From contig NZ_CP096199.1 of assembly GCF_023195835.1 (NCBI RefSeq), positions 1,426,001-1,490,000 on the forward strand: DNA of 64,000 nucleotides, in the 5' to 3' direction. Both the position numbers and the translations under genes were made by a program. Source of the stretch: Vibrio sinaloensis (GTDB lineage: Bacteria > Pseudomonadota > Gammaproteobacteria > Enterobacterales > Vibrionaceae). How positions within the stretch are numbered: the stretch's first letter is position 1; each line of letters starts with the position of its first letter. Shown here one piece after another: positions 10,295 to 19,243 of the stretch. Below the pieces are notes generated by a model that had not been told where the DNA came from, ran no database searches, and was given only the letters and a program-made list of their open reading frames with translations.

Positions 10295-13015
10295 TTAGAG
10301 AGAGAAGCGTTTTGTTTGTGCCAGCAAACCCTCAGCAGCGCGAGCCACCTCTTGACTCGCAGCGGAAAGCTCTTGAGCGCTTACTGAGGTTTCGGTAGAA
10401 ACCGCACTAATGTGACTAATTCGGCGGTTAATATCATCACTAACGTGTGCTTGCTCTTCGGCCGCTGTTGAGATTTGAGACATCATCTCATCAATTCGTT
10501 CAACGGCTTCATTGATGGCTTTGAAGGCACTAACCGTTTCTTGCGACAGCCGATTTGCAGTTTCCGCTTGTGAAACACTTGTATTCATGTTGTCCGATGA
10601 TTCTTGGGTTGCTTGTTTAACCGAAGTAATGATTTTTTGAATGTCAGTTGTTGATTGCTGAGTTTTAGACGCTAATTGTCTAACTTCGTCGGCAACAACG
10701 GCAAAGCCTCGACCATTTTCACCGGCACGTGCGGCTTCAATTGCGGCATTCAGTGCTAGCAAATTGGTTTGTTCAGCGATTGTTTGTATCACACTGAGTA
10801 CTTGATCAATGTGCTGAGTTTCATCCAACAAGTTCTTCATGTTTGAAGAAGTTTTTGTCATTTCACTCATCAGTCCTTTGTTCGCGAGAACACTTTTTTC
10901 AAGCAGTGTTACACCATCAAGGCTCTTCTGATGTGCTTCCTTTGTAATCAAAGCGACAGATTCGGTGTTAGACGCCACCTCAGCGACGGTGCTAGACATT
11001 TGATTCACGGCAGCCGCGATCATTTCTGTATCAGCTTGTTGATTGGTGACCGCCGTAGTTGTTTGTTCAGAAGCTACAGAGGCTTGTTCTGCTGTTGAAG
11101 CCAACTCTTGGCTAGACTGTGTGATATGACCAATAAGTGATGATAAGTTGGTCGACATTGACTGCAAGGATGCATAAACGCTTCCTTCATGTCCCCTATG
11201 TTTGAACTGGTAAGAGAGGTCTCCCGATGCAATTCGGTTAGCCAACTCCATCATATCTCTTGGCTCGCCACCTAAGGGTTTGAAAATTAGCCTGGATATA
11301 AATAACGCCAACGCCACGGTGATAAGTAGAGTGAAGAACACACCAATGACCAACCAGTAATTTATTTTATCAATGGCACGGAACGCTTCGGCAACATCAA
11401 TCTCTGCTATAACAGCCCAGCGAGTGTCACCTACTTGTATGGGGGAATAAGACGAAAGGACTTGATTGCCGTTGTAGTCGGTTATTTGTTCGGTTCCTAC
11501 TCCACCGTTTAATGCAGATTGAGAAGCTTTTGTTTGAACGCCATTTTGATCAACGTTGCCTGCAAATGAAGCAGAAACAGAATGACCTGAAGGGTCTAAA
11601 AACGAGTCGGAACGCATTTTGAAATCTTCTCCGACTAGATAAGTCTCTCCTGTCTCGCCCATTCCTTCACGCAATTGCATCATTGTATTGATGGAATCTA
11701 ATGACAGTTGCAGTGCAACAAAGATGATCGGCTCCTTGTTGCTGTCTAGTACCGGGGTTGCAATAAACGAAGCAGGTGCATCAAAGGATGGAGCATAAGG
11801 TTCGAAGTCCACGATCTCAAACTGCAATGTTCTGGATACTTTCTGTATAAGTTTGCCTAGGTTTGAGCTTGAGTATCGACCAAATAAAATATTGGTCTGG
11901 TAGTCAGACTCTTTTGCTACCGTATAGAAAATATCGCCCTCAGGGTGGATTAGAAACAAATCGTAATAACCATACTCTTTGAGATAATGGTCGTAATATG
12001 ACTCATTTTGACTCATTGTCGGGACTAAGGCTGCATCGACAGGCATTTCGGTTACTAAGGTCCAATTGACTGAATGTGAAACAGGGACAACCTCCGCAAG
12101 GATCACTGATAAACTTCCTTGTTGATTGCGGACTATTGTTGGTTGTCCGACTTTGCTTAAGCTGAGCAGATCGTAGGAAACTTGGTAGTTTGGAGACTCT
12201 AGCAAAGATGTGAATGGAGTATCAGAACGAAGTCTAGAATCATGTCCAACGAGGTAGCTGTGTGTGCTCGTTTCAGACATAGTGTCTCTAGACATTATCT
12301 GGTTGACTCGGCTCAAGGGTAACTGAAGAGCGACATATCCTAGAACCCTTTGCTCTGAGTCAACTACTTTTCTGAGCATGAAAGCCGCATACAGCCCTGT
12401 GGGTTGGTGTTGCTCTAAATCGCTGAAAACATTGCCGTCGGTGTGTTGGACTTGCTTGAAAGCTTTTTGGAGGGCGGTGTCCTTCATGTTGTCACTTAGA
12501 ATACTCAAACCTAAATCTTTGTCTTGCAAGGCTGAGTAAATTATTTCGCCATTAGGCGATATGAGGTATGCGTCATACCAATCAAAAGCTTCTTTGAATG
12601 AGTTTACATGGGGACCAAAAATATCTCTATGAATTCTCCAACGAGCATTATTTTCAGTCTCCTGAGCTGGTGAGAAACTGCCATTGAACGCCTTCAAGGC
12701 TTCTAATGTGTCGTAGCTTTTTGAGAAAAGTGTGAGTTCACGTTCTATTTGTTGAAAGAGCGATCTTAATGATTTTGCCTTTATTGTCGCCACTTGTGTC
12801 AATTGCGCTTGAGACTGTTGGTAGTAGGCATTGATTGCATTGGATAGTACGGTAAGGTCAGCTTCCCTTTCTTCAAAGTAGGTTTCGACCTGCTTAGATT
12901 TAATAGAACGAGTTGCATTCAGCTGGCTATAGGCGCTGTCCTCAAGAGCTGACTTTGTCAAAGATGTGAGCAATAATGACATTGAGACCAAAGGGACGAT
13001 ACCAATCAGTAACAA
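10295..13015 (-). CDS. large chemotaxis receptor with duplicated sensor, start out of frame
   Basis: A 906-codon frame opening at a TTG. The periplasmic part is unusually long (about 520 residues) and repeats one module: [16 protein letters not shown] ... [16 protein letters not shown] (about 145-265) and [16 protein letters not shown] ... [15 protein letters not shown] (about 345-495), so two dCache-like sensors in tandem. A membrane helix near 550-575, HAMP, and the signalling tip [18 protein letters not shown] follow. The expected N-terminus, MALTLQKK then [13 protein letters not shown], begins at ATG 13070 but is separated from this frame by a run of ten A (13045-13054); nine would restore it. 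Without it the first helix ([16 protein letters not shown]) lacks its basic N-flank. Expression may depend on slippage or phase variation, or the base call may be wrong. Confidence 0.8.
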   Translation of the reverse strand: MLLIGIVPLVSMSLLLTSLTKSALEDSAYSQLNATRSIKSKQVETYFEEREADLTVLSNAINAYYQQSQAQLTQVATIKAKSLRSLFQQIERELTLFSKSYDTLEALKAFNGSFSPAQETENNARWRIHRDIFGPHVNSFKEAFDWYDAYLISPNGEIIYSALQDKDLGLSILSDNMKDTALQKAFKQVQHTDGNVFSDLEQHQPTGLYAAFMLRKVVDSEQRVLGYVALQLPLSRVNQIMSRDTMSETSTHSYLVGHDSRLRSDTPFTSLLESPNYQVSYDLLSLSKVGQPTIVRNQQGSLSVILAEVVPVSHSVNWTLVTEMPVDAALVPTMSQNESYYDHYLKEYGYYDLFLIHPEGDIFYTVAKESDYQTNILFGRYSSSNLGKLIQKVSRTLQFEIVDFEPYAPSFDAPASFIATPVLDSNKEPIIFVALQLSLDSINTMMQLREGMGETGETYLVGEDFKMRSDSFLDPSGHSVSASFAGNVDQNGVQTKASQSALNGGVGTEQITDYNGNQVLSSYSPIQVGDTRWAVIAEIDVAEAFRAIDKINYWLVIGVFFTLLITVALALFISRLIFKPLGGEPRDMMELANRIASGDLSYQFKHRGHEGSVYASLQSMSTNLSSLIGHITQSSQELASTAEQASVASEQTTTAVTNQQADTEMIAAAVNQMSSTVAEVASNTESVALITKEAHQKSLDGVTLLEKSVLANKGLMSEMTKTSSNMKNLLDETQHIDQVLSVIQTIAEQTNLLALNAAIEAARAGENGRGFAVVADEVRQLASKTQQSTTDIQKIITSVKQATQESSDNMNTSVSQAETANRLSQETVSAFKAINEAVERIDEMMSQISTAAEEQAHVSDDINRRISHISAVSTETSVSAQELSAASQEVARAAEGLLAQTKRFSL

Positions 13016-13044
13016 TGAGCCTTTAATTAGTTGGGAAAGGGGGA

Positions 13045-13054
13045 TTTTTTTTTT
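13045..13054 (-). repeat. poly-A(10) tract, frame-switching homopolymer
   Basis: Ten T on the plus strand (ten A in the chemoreceptor sense) lie between ATG 13070 and the main reading frame. With ten A the ATG frame stops after about 15 codons; with nine it joins the 906-codon frame. Homopolymers of this length are prone to replication and transcription slippage. Confidence 0.75.
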
Positions 13055-13084
13055 GAAGTGTTAATGCCATCTTAAACCTAGCCT

Positions 13085-13098
13085 TGTAAACGTTTACA
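13085..13098. promoter_or_regulatory. LacI/GalR-type operator, perfect palindrome
   Basis: TGTAAACGTTTACA is a perfect palindrome with the central CG typical of LacI-family operators. It sits 15 bp upstream of ATG 13070 of the large chemoreceptor, where a bound repressor would block the start region. Confidence 0.6.
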
Positions 13099-13124
13099 CA
13101 TTGTTTTGAAATTGTTTAACATCT

Positions 13125-13138
13125 TGTAAGCGTTTCAT
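13125..13138. promoter_or_regulatory. second LacI-type operator, imperfect
   Basis: TGTAAGCGTTTCAT matches a LacI/cre-type operator with one deviation. Its centre is 40 bp from the perfect site at 13085-13098, close to four helical turns, which would allow two repressor dimers on one face of the DNA. Confidence 0.45.
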
Positions 13139-14188
13139 GTTTTTTATTGTGAACAGTATAAAGAGATGAACAGAATTGGTTTTTATATAAGTATTATCAA
13201 TGATAATTATATAAAATATACAAAAAAGTTGTGACTAATTTCACATTTCATTTGTGTGTAACAATTAAGTAGTAAATCCTAGAATAATTAATCGACTCTG
13301 ATGTGGTCGAGCTATCTACTCTTTCAAAATACACAGACTAGGTATTGTTGACGAGCGTTACTGTTTTCGGGCGGGAAAATTCGTGACGCACTTTTTTGAA
13401 CCGCCTTGGAAGCTAAAGTTGAACAGGATTAGTCTTGACTGTGTTTATCAAAAAAATGAAACAACTGCATAACCATCTCTGACAGACAGCTCTATGACGT
13501 CTTCGTTCTAAACTTGCTTTTCTGAGGATATTAACCTAGTCACCAAGCTTGCCTTTCACCCCAGCCACATTTCGCTATTGAGCTATTTGATTAGTGAAAA
13601 GCTCATGTGAAGCCATAATGAACAATCTAAATGTGACCAAATGCAAACATTATGAATGTGCATTAGTAAATATGGCTTCACTAATTATGGATGATTATTG
13701 ACCTAGAAAGGTTTTAGTCTCGCTTTCTTGTTAACTCGATGAATATCAATTCACTATTTAATCCATGATGAGTGAGTGAGGACTGATTGAAATTAAGAAA
13801 AAAAGGAGTATGTTCCATATTAACCCCATACAACACGCGGAGTAAAAATAGTATGAGTCTGATAGTCCAGATTACATTTGACTATAAACATGCTTTGCGT
13901 TGCGTATTTTCTACTATTACCGCTTGCACTTTTATCGGTTTCTACAAACTCAGTCGCCATGCTTTAAGTGAATGGTGCAACGAGTAACACTCTTTTTCGT
14001 TTTCAAAGTCTTTTCGACGTACTCAATGTCACTTTATCGAGCTTTCTAGTTCGTGTGATTCTTCGTGTATTGGCCTCCTGTAATCAGTTGATATAACTGA
14101 TGTTGGCTGTGTGTGCGTCGTGTTTTTAATCGCTCTAATGATCTTAGGGTGATTTAGATTTTAGTAACGATATAGGAGTTATATCCTT
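13139..14188. other. long intergenic region, no gene recognised
   Basis: About 1 kb between two divergent genes. It is AT-rich near 13180-13270, with the inverted repeat ATTATCA-A-TGATAAT at 13193-13207. A 66-codon frame at 13787-13987 has no family resemblance or good ribosome site and I do not accept it. An open stretch without ATG at 13345-13470 may be a gene relic, but I cannot name it. Confidence 0.45.
14083..14101. promoter_or_regulatory. inverted repeat upstream of the dipeptidase gene
   Basis: ATCAGTT-GATAT-AACTGAT, two perfect 7-bp arms around 5 bp, about 88 bp upstream of the isoaspartyl-dipeptidase-like start. The size and position fit an operator for a dimeric regulator; no matching regulator is adjacent. 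Confidence 0.4.
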
Positions 14189-15331
14189 ATGATTCGTCTA
14201 ATCACGAATGCAAGTCTCTACACGCCTGAGTATGTAGGCATTAAACACATATTGATCGCCGGCAATCAAATTGAGGCAATCTATGACCAAGATCACTGTC
14301 TTCAAACCCCAGCATTTGTTGAAGTCTTCGACGCAAAGGGAAAGTGCATTGTTCCAGGTTTTGTTGATGGCTTAGTTCATTACTGTGGTGGTGGTGGGGA
14401 AGGTGGATTTAAAAATAGAACACCAGAGCTCTTCGCACATGAGGCTAAGGAGTGCGGTGTAACCACGCTTGTAGGCGCTCTAGGTACCGACTCGCTCACG
14501 CGGACCGTTTCCAACTTGTTAGGAAAAGCCCGCGAATTGCAAGAGCATGGGCTCTCAGCATACTTTTATTCTGGTTCATATCATATCCCACTAAAAACGC
14601 TGACCACATCAGTAGAAAGCGATTTGCTTTATATCCCAGAAATTATCGGTGTTGGTGAAGTGGCATTGGCCGATCATAGAGCATCGGTAATCACCTTTAA
14701 CGACTTGCTAGATATCGCCCGAAAAACGAAAACCGCCGCGTCACTAGCAGGGAAGAAAGGTGTGGTCTTCTGTCATATGGGGGATAGCCCTGAACAACTG
14801 TCTTTGATACGAAATGTTGTAGAACAATCCGACATCTCACATGAACACTTCATCCCCACTCATTGTAATCGGAACCCCCACCTTTTCGAAGACGCTATAC
14901 GCTACGGCCAAGAAGGCGGGTATATCGATTTTACAACCAGCACTAATGAGGGACTTATTCAGGATGGTGAAGTCATAAGTGCAAAGGCCATAAAGCTTGC
15001 AATGGAGGCTGGCGTTGATCCATCACTTATCACTTTGAGCTCTGACGCGAACGCGAGCCTTCCTAGGTTTGATGAGAATGGGCATACCATCGGTGTTGAT
15101 GTTGGTCGTATTTCCAGCCTTTTCGAATCAGTGAAACAAGCGCATTTCGAGTTTGATGTGTCTTTCGATAAAGCACTGGCTTGTATCACCAAAAACCCGG
15201 CTAAAGCACTAGGGTTGGTCCAAAAAGGTCATATTCGCGTTGGGGCTGATGCCGATATGGTTATGCTCGCGAGCGACACTCTAGACATAGAAGCAGTTTG
15301 GGCTCTGGGTCATAAAGTCTACACCCGCTAA
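14189..15331 (+). CDS. iadA: isoaspartyl dipeptidase-like amidohydrolase
   Basis: 380 residues, the usual length for IadA, which cleaves beta-aspartyl dipeptides in the cytoplasm. Conserved signatures are GGGGEGG, SGSYHIP, ADHRA, CHMGDS, PTHCNRN and LSSDANAS, covering the family's Glu, Tyr, Arg, two later His ligands and the Asp. Two binuclear-site ligands differ from E. coli IadA as I remember it: the HxH motif is LVH (DGLVHYC), and the bridging lysine position is Glu (GVGEVALADHR). That leaves a Glu-His-His set like mononuclear amidohydrolases such as NagA. Start ATG 14189 has GGAG 10 bp upstream. It is followed after 32 bp by a YfcC-type transporter and then a cyanophycinase, which points to beta-Asp-Arg as substrate. 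The family call is firm; the substrate is inferred. Confidence 0.85.
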   Translation: MIRLITNASLYTPEYVGIKHILIAGNQIEAIYDQDHCLQTPAFVEVFDAKGKCIVPGFVDGLVHYCGGGGEGGFKNRTPELFAHEAKECGVTTLVGALGTDSLTRTVSNLLGKARELQEHGLSAYFYSGSYHIPLKTLTTSVESDLLYIPEIIGVGEVALADHRASVITFNDLLDIARKTKTAASLAGKKGVVFCHMGDSPEQLSLIRNVVEQSDISHEHFIPTHCNRNPHLFEDAIRYGQEGGYIDFTTSTNEGLIQDGEVISAKAIKLAMEAGVDPSLITLSSDANASLPRFDENGHTIGVDVGRISSLFESVKQAHFEFDVSFDKALACITKNPAKALGLVQKGHIRVGADADMVMLASDTLDIEAVWALGHKVYTR

Positions 15332-15363
15332 AGATCAAATTATGTATATAAAGAGGTTGAGTT

Positions 15364-16842
15364 ATGGAAACAAAAATAATGGATAGCTCGTCTAGAAAGA
15401 CGTTCAAGATGCCGACGGTATACACCATATTATTTGCCATTATCGCAATGATAGCGGCTTTAACATGGGTCATTCCAGCAGGGAAATACGATTATAAAAC
15501 TGCCGATACACAACAGCTTGTCACGGCACAAGAAGCATTAAGTTATGGAGGAGGAGAGCGACTCCTTCCTATTCCTGGCACATACACCGAGTTAGAGTCA
15601 TCACCTCAAGGTGCCATTGATGTTCTTATGGCGCCAATCAAAGGCTTCCATAAGGCAGCGGATGTTGCATTGTTTGTTCTGGTCATCGGTGGTTTTTTGG
15701 CTGTCACAATGAAAACAGGCGCAATGGACGCTGGGGTCTCTGCCGTCGTCAATCAGTTTGAGGGGCGAGAGCAACTGCTCATCCCCATATTGATGTTTCT
15801 TTTTGCGATTGGGGGCTCAACATATGGTATGGCTGAGGAAACCGTTGCATTTTGGGCATTGATTTTACCCGTTATGGCAGCGGCAGGTTATGACCGTATG
15901 GTTACAGCTGGCGTTATATTACTGGGATCGGGAGTCGGGGTGCTGGCCTCTACTGTGAACCCATTTGCGACCGGTATTGCCTCTCGATTTACAGGGCTCC
16001 AAATTGGGGACGGGATCATTCTAAGACTTATCATGCTTGCGATCTTCTTTGTCGTTGCAGTTGTATTCGTCATGCGCTATGCCGCTCGCTCAAAAGCAGA
16101 TCCCGAAAAGTCAGCACTGAATGGTGTTGAGTTTGATGATGACCTAACCAATGAAGTCCAAGCGTTAGAGTTTACCCCGGCTAGAAAAATGACTATGGCC
16201 GTCTTTTTCGGCACATTCATGGTGATGGTATACGGTGTTGTGCCCTGGGAAGATATGGGCATCAATGCTATGCCGACGCTTTGGTGGTGGTTCGATGAGC
16301 TGTCAACCCTGTTTTTCTCCGCAGCGATCTTAGTGGCATTGATTAATCGTATGCCTGAGAGTGATTTTATAAAGACTTTCCTTGATGGCGCTAGAGATTT
16401 AATTGGGGTTGCATTGGTCGTTGCAGTCGCGCGTGGCATCTATGTTGTCATGGGTGATGGTGCGATTATTGATACCATTTTGCATTGGGCAGAAGGGCTT
16501 GTTAGTGGTCTACCGTCCGGCGTATTTGTTGTTGTGACTTATTATGTCCATATTGTCCTCAGCTTTTTCATCCCTTCTACCTCAGGGCTTGCAACCGTTT
16601 CAATGCCACTAATGGGGCCGCTTGCTGATTTCTCAAACGTGGGGCGTGATTTGGTGATTACTGCATATCAATCTGCTACGGGGTGGATAAATATGTTCGC
16701 ACCAACATCGAGTCATCTTATTGCTGGTTTAGCGTTAGCAAGAATCCCTTATGGACGTTTCTTTAAGTGGGTAATGCCATTTATTGGGACGGTATTCGTC
16801 ATTACTAGCATCATTCTGTTTATTTCTGGGTCAATGTCATAG
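15364..16842 (+). CDS. YfcC-family (DcuC-like) inner-membrane transporter
   Basis: 492 residues with about twelve hydrophobic segments, beginning KTFKMPTVYTILFAIIAMIA and TWVIPAGKYDY, the hallmark opening of the YfcC/ArcD-like group of the C4-dicarboxylate (DcuC) superfamily. The glycine- and serine-rich loops FAIGGSTYGMAEE, STVNPFATGIASR, FFIPSTSGLATVSMP and FAPTSSHLIAGL fit ion-coupled carriers of this fold. Members elsewhere move amino acids or dipeptide-like anions. Its place between an isoaspartyl dipeptidase and a secreted cyanophycinase suggests it imports beta-aspartyl-arginine dipeptides; this is inferred from context. It is probably co-transcribed with the dipeptidase gene (32-bp gap). 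A terminator-like hairpin follows directly. Confidence 0.82.
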   Translation: METKIMDSSSRKTFKMPTVYTILFAIIAMIAALTWVIPAGKYDYKTADTQQLVTAQEALSYGGGERLLPIPGTYTELESSPQGAIDVLMAPIKGFHKAADVALFVLVIGGFLAVTMKTGAMDAGVSAVVNQFEGREQLLIPILMFLFAIGGSTYGMAEETVAFWALILPVMAAAGYDRMVTAGVILLGSGVGVLASTVNPFATGIASRFTGLQIGDGIILRLIMLAIFFVVAVVFVMRYAARSKADPEKSALNGVEFDDDLTNEVQALEFTPARKMTMAVFFGTFMVMVYGVVPWEDMGINAMPTLWWWFDELSTLFFSAAILVALINRMPESDFIKTFLDGARDLIGVALVVAVARGIYVVMGDGAIIDTILHWAEGLVSGLPSGVFVVVTYYVHIVLSFFIPSTSGLATVSMPLMGPLADFSNVGRDLVITAYQSATGWINMFAPTSSHLIAGLALARIPYGRFFKWVMPFIGTVFVITSIILFISGSMS

Positions 16843-16848
16843 CCCATT

Positions 16849-16885
16849 GGCAGTCATTGTTGAGTTGGCGATGGCTGCCTTTTTT
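16849..16885 (+). terminator. rho-independent terminator after the transporter
   Basis: GGCAGTCAT pairs with ATGGCTGCC (one G-T pair), followed by six T. It lies between the transporter stop and the cyanophycinase ATG 16915, so it may partly uncouple the two. Confidence 0.7.
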
Positions 16886-16914
16886 CTTCCTCATCTCATG
16901 AAAAGGAACTTTCA

Positions 16915-18159
16915 ATGAAACAACATGTAATCACTTTGGCTCTCGCTTCGATATTAGCACTCCCTGTCACTGCGGAAGAACAGCAGGGGACGCTAGTTAT
17001 CGCTGGAGGAGCGCTATCTTCAGCGACAATGGACGTTTATGAAGCATTTGTGAACTCGGTCGATAACGACCAGGTGAGAATCGGTGTTGTGCCCGCAGCG
17101 ACAGGCTCAATAAACAAAAAATTTCTTAAGCTACAAGAAATCTTTTCTCAATTTGGTGTCAGTAATAATGATGTCGTACTGCTACCGCTTGCGGTAAAAG
17201 ATGACAAGAAAACAAAAGATACAGATGAATCCACATGGCTAACCAATGGCAACGATACACAGTTGGCAGATGACGTTAAGAAATTGAACGCTATATGGTT
17301 TGTCGGAGGTGATCAAACCTTAATCACTCAAGTGCTACTCAATAAAGATGGATCGGATACGAAAGTCCTTGGCTCAATTCGAGAAGTGTTCCATAACGGA
17401 GGCGTTATAGGGGGAACCAGTGCGGGTGCAGCGATTATGTCAAAAACAATGATCGCTGGCGGAAACAGCACAGGTGCGTTATTCCAAGGCTCTAAGCGGG
17501 ACTATACGAGCATGGATGAGCAAGAATATGGACCTGTCGTCACTCGAAGAGGTGCTAACTTTTTTACTTACGGAACTATCGACCAGCACTTTGACCGGAA
17601 AGCTCGCTTAGGCCGCTTGATAGTCTCGTTACTGGAAAAAGCGGATAGTCAGCCAGGTTATGGAATAGACGAAGGTACAGCGATGGTTGTAAAAAATGAC
17701 ATTGCAACGGTTGTTGGACGAGGTGGGGTTACAGTCATCAATGTCAGTTCGGCGAAACACACAAAAAAACAGTATCCACTCAGAGCGTCAAATGTTCGTT
17801 TAAGCTATTTACAGCCTGGCGATGAGTACAATCTATCTTCACATACTTATATCCCTCGGCCCAAGAGTTACAAAACCGTTGGTCATGAGTATTTTGATGT
17901 ACCCGATGCGTCAGTCAGCGGCATCATGAGTTCGAATCGGAACTTAGACGAGTTCATTGGATTTAACATATTGGACAATAAAAGCGCAACACAAGCAGTA
18001 TCTTGGGTTCTAGATGGAGAGAATCAAGGAATTAAACTTACCTTCAGTCAGGATGAACAATCTGAAGGGTATTGGAGTCAAGACATCACAGCAGACGTCT
18101 ACAGTTTTGAAAACGTTAAACTGAATATTGACCCGATTTCTGTTCAGTTCAATGACTAA
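16915..18159 (+). CDS. secreted cyanophycinase, peptidase family S51
   Basis: 414 residues with a clear signal peptide (residues 1-20, ITLALASILALPVTA then EEQ). S51 features follow in order: FVGGDQTLI, the nucleophile motif GGTSAGAAIMS, DQHFDRKARLGRL with the catalytic histidine, and GIDEGTAMVV. Cyanophycinase hydrolyses the arginine-decorated poly-aspartate polymer cyanophycin to beta-Asp-Arg. The protein is about 130 residues longer than cyanobacterial CphB; the extra C-terminal domain and signal peptide fit the extracellular (CphE-like) type used by scavengers. An AAGGAA ribosome site precedes ATG 16915. With the upstream dipeptidase and transporter it completes a degrade-import-cleave route. 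The catalytic assignment is firm from motifs; secretion across the outer membrane is inferred. Confidence 0.88.
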   Translation: MKQHVITLALASILALPVTAEEQQGTLVIAGGALSSATMDVYEAFVNSVDNDQVRIGVVPAATGSINKKFLKLQEIFSQFGVSNNDVVLLPLAVKDDKKTKDTDESTWLTNGNDTQLADDVKKLNAIWFVGGDQTLITQVLLNKDGSDTKVLGSIREVFHNGGVIGGTSAGAAIMSKTMIAGGNSTGALFQGSKRDYTSMDEQEYGPVVTRRGANFFTYGTIDQHFDRKARLGRLIVSLLEKADSQPGYGIDEGTAMVVKNDIATVVGRGGVTVINVSSAKHTKKQYPLRASNVRLSYLQPGDEYNLSSHTYIPRPKSYKTVGHEYFDVPDASVSGIMSSNRNLDEFIGFNILDNKSATQAVSWVLDGENQGIKLTFSQDEQSEGYWSQDITADVYSFENVKLNIDPISVQFND

Positions 18160-18172
18160 TCCACTTTTTGAA

Positions 18173-18201
18173 GTTGGCCCGTTTCTCGGGAAGGGGCCAG
18201 C
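18173..18201 (+). terminator. hairpin downstream of cyanophycinase, possible terminator
   Basis: GTTGGCCC pairs with GGGCCAGC (one G-T pair) 14 bp after the stop. It is followed only by TTGTTC, so termination is likely but not certain. Confidence 0.5.
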
Positions 18202-18451
18202 TTGTTCTCACTGTCTGCGAGTAATTCAAGGAACTCCTTGCCATCCATTAGCTAAACGGCGCATAGCGGCGAACTCGCTACTACTTTGCTGACTGCTATG
18301 ATGCATCTTATGTCCTTAAGTCGGCAAGTTTTGTGCTGACTTGTTTTTGCCCCATTGTGAGCTACGTGAACCATCTGCTTGACCTAATTTTTGTAATGAG
18401 TGAAAGTTGCTGGAAATACCTGTTATTGTCTTTTGCTAACTTGTTGTTGAC

Positions 18452-19165
18452 ATGAAAACTAGTTTAAGTATTCGCACTTACACAAAGCGCTTTAGTCGCC
18501 ATGTTCACGATAGCTATCATCAACTGGTACTGCCTATTCAAGGTAATATTCATATTGATATGGATGGTTTCTTGGGTAAGGTGAGTATCGGTGAATGCGT
18601 GGTGATCCCAAAAGGTGTAGCACATGGATTTAATGCTGATGAAGCAGCACGATTCATTGTAGCTGATCTTGATGAACTGCCTTCTCATTTGATCAGTGAG
18701 GAACTAGCTGTTTTTTCGACCTCCCCCCCTCTGTTGAGCTTTATTCACTTTGTTGAAAAGCAACTTGAACATCAGGTGGATAGTGCAATTGAAGCATCTA
18801 TGGTAAGTATCTTCACCTTATTGCTGGGACAGCAAGAGTTGTCTCGAACTAACGATCCACGGATTCAAGCAGTGCAGGTGATGATCAGTGAACGGTTAGC
18901 CGAGCCTCTTACCATTCAGTCGCTTGCTAAGATTGCGTATCTTAGTCCAACTCAGTTCAAGAAGCTCTTCAAAGAAAACATAGGGATGAGTGTACTCAAA
19001 TACATCACTGAGCAACGTATGGAGAAGGCTAAGGCACTGCTAACCCATACTGACTTACCTGTGCAGTGGGTAGCTGAGCGAGTAGGATACAGCGACCTTT
19101 CAGCTTTTAGCCGACGCTTTTCCGCCCACTATGGAATGTCTCCAAGGGAGTTCTCACGCTCTTGA
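18452..19165 (+). CDS. AraC-family regulator with cupin domain
   Basis: 237 residues. The N-terminal half is a cupin-like sensor (SRHVHDSYHQLVLP, GECVVIPKGVAHGF) and the C-terminal 100 residues form the double helix-turn-helix of AraC/XylS regulators (IQSLAKIAYLSPTQFKKLFK; WVAERVGYSDLSAFSRRF; GMSPREF). It lies 78 bp upstream of an EamA exporter gene on the same strand, a common pairing in which the regulator controls its exporter. The inducer is unknown. The start has no strong Shine-Dalgarno, but the cupin begins at once, so ATG 18452 is reasonable. Confidence 0.87.
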   Translation: MKTSLSIRTYTKRFSRHVHDSYHQLVLPIQGNIHIDMDGFLGKVSIGECVVIPKGVAHGFNADEAARFIVADLDELPSHLISEELAVFSTSPPLLSFIHFVEKQLEHQVDSAIEASMVSIFTLLLGQQELSRTNDPRIQAVQVMISERLAEPLTIQSLAKIAYLSPTQFKKLFKENIGMSVLKYITEQRMEKAKALLTHTDLPVQWVAERVGYSDLSAFSRRFSAHYGMSPREFSRS

Positions 19166-19243
19166 GTTCGTCTATTTAAGCAACTATTGCGTCCTTTTAG
19201 CAAAAACATGATGTGATTAATCACCTAAAATCTCTGTCTCGTT

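Noticed and set aside
13193..13207. ATTATCA-A-TGATAAT inverted repeat as a Fur box
   Set aside because: The half-sites are in the opposite order to the Fur 7-1-7 motif, and the region is AT-rich, so it may be chance.
13787..13987. 66-codon frame in the long intergenic region
   Set aside because: No family resemblance, unusual composition and no convincing ribosome site.
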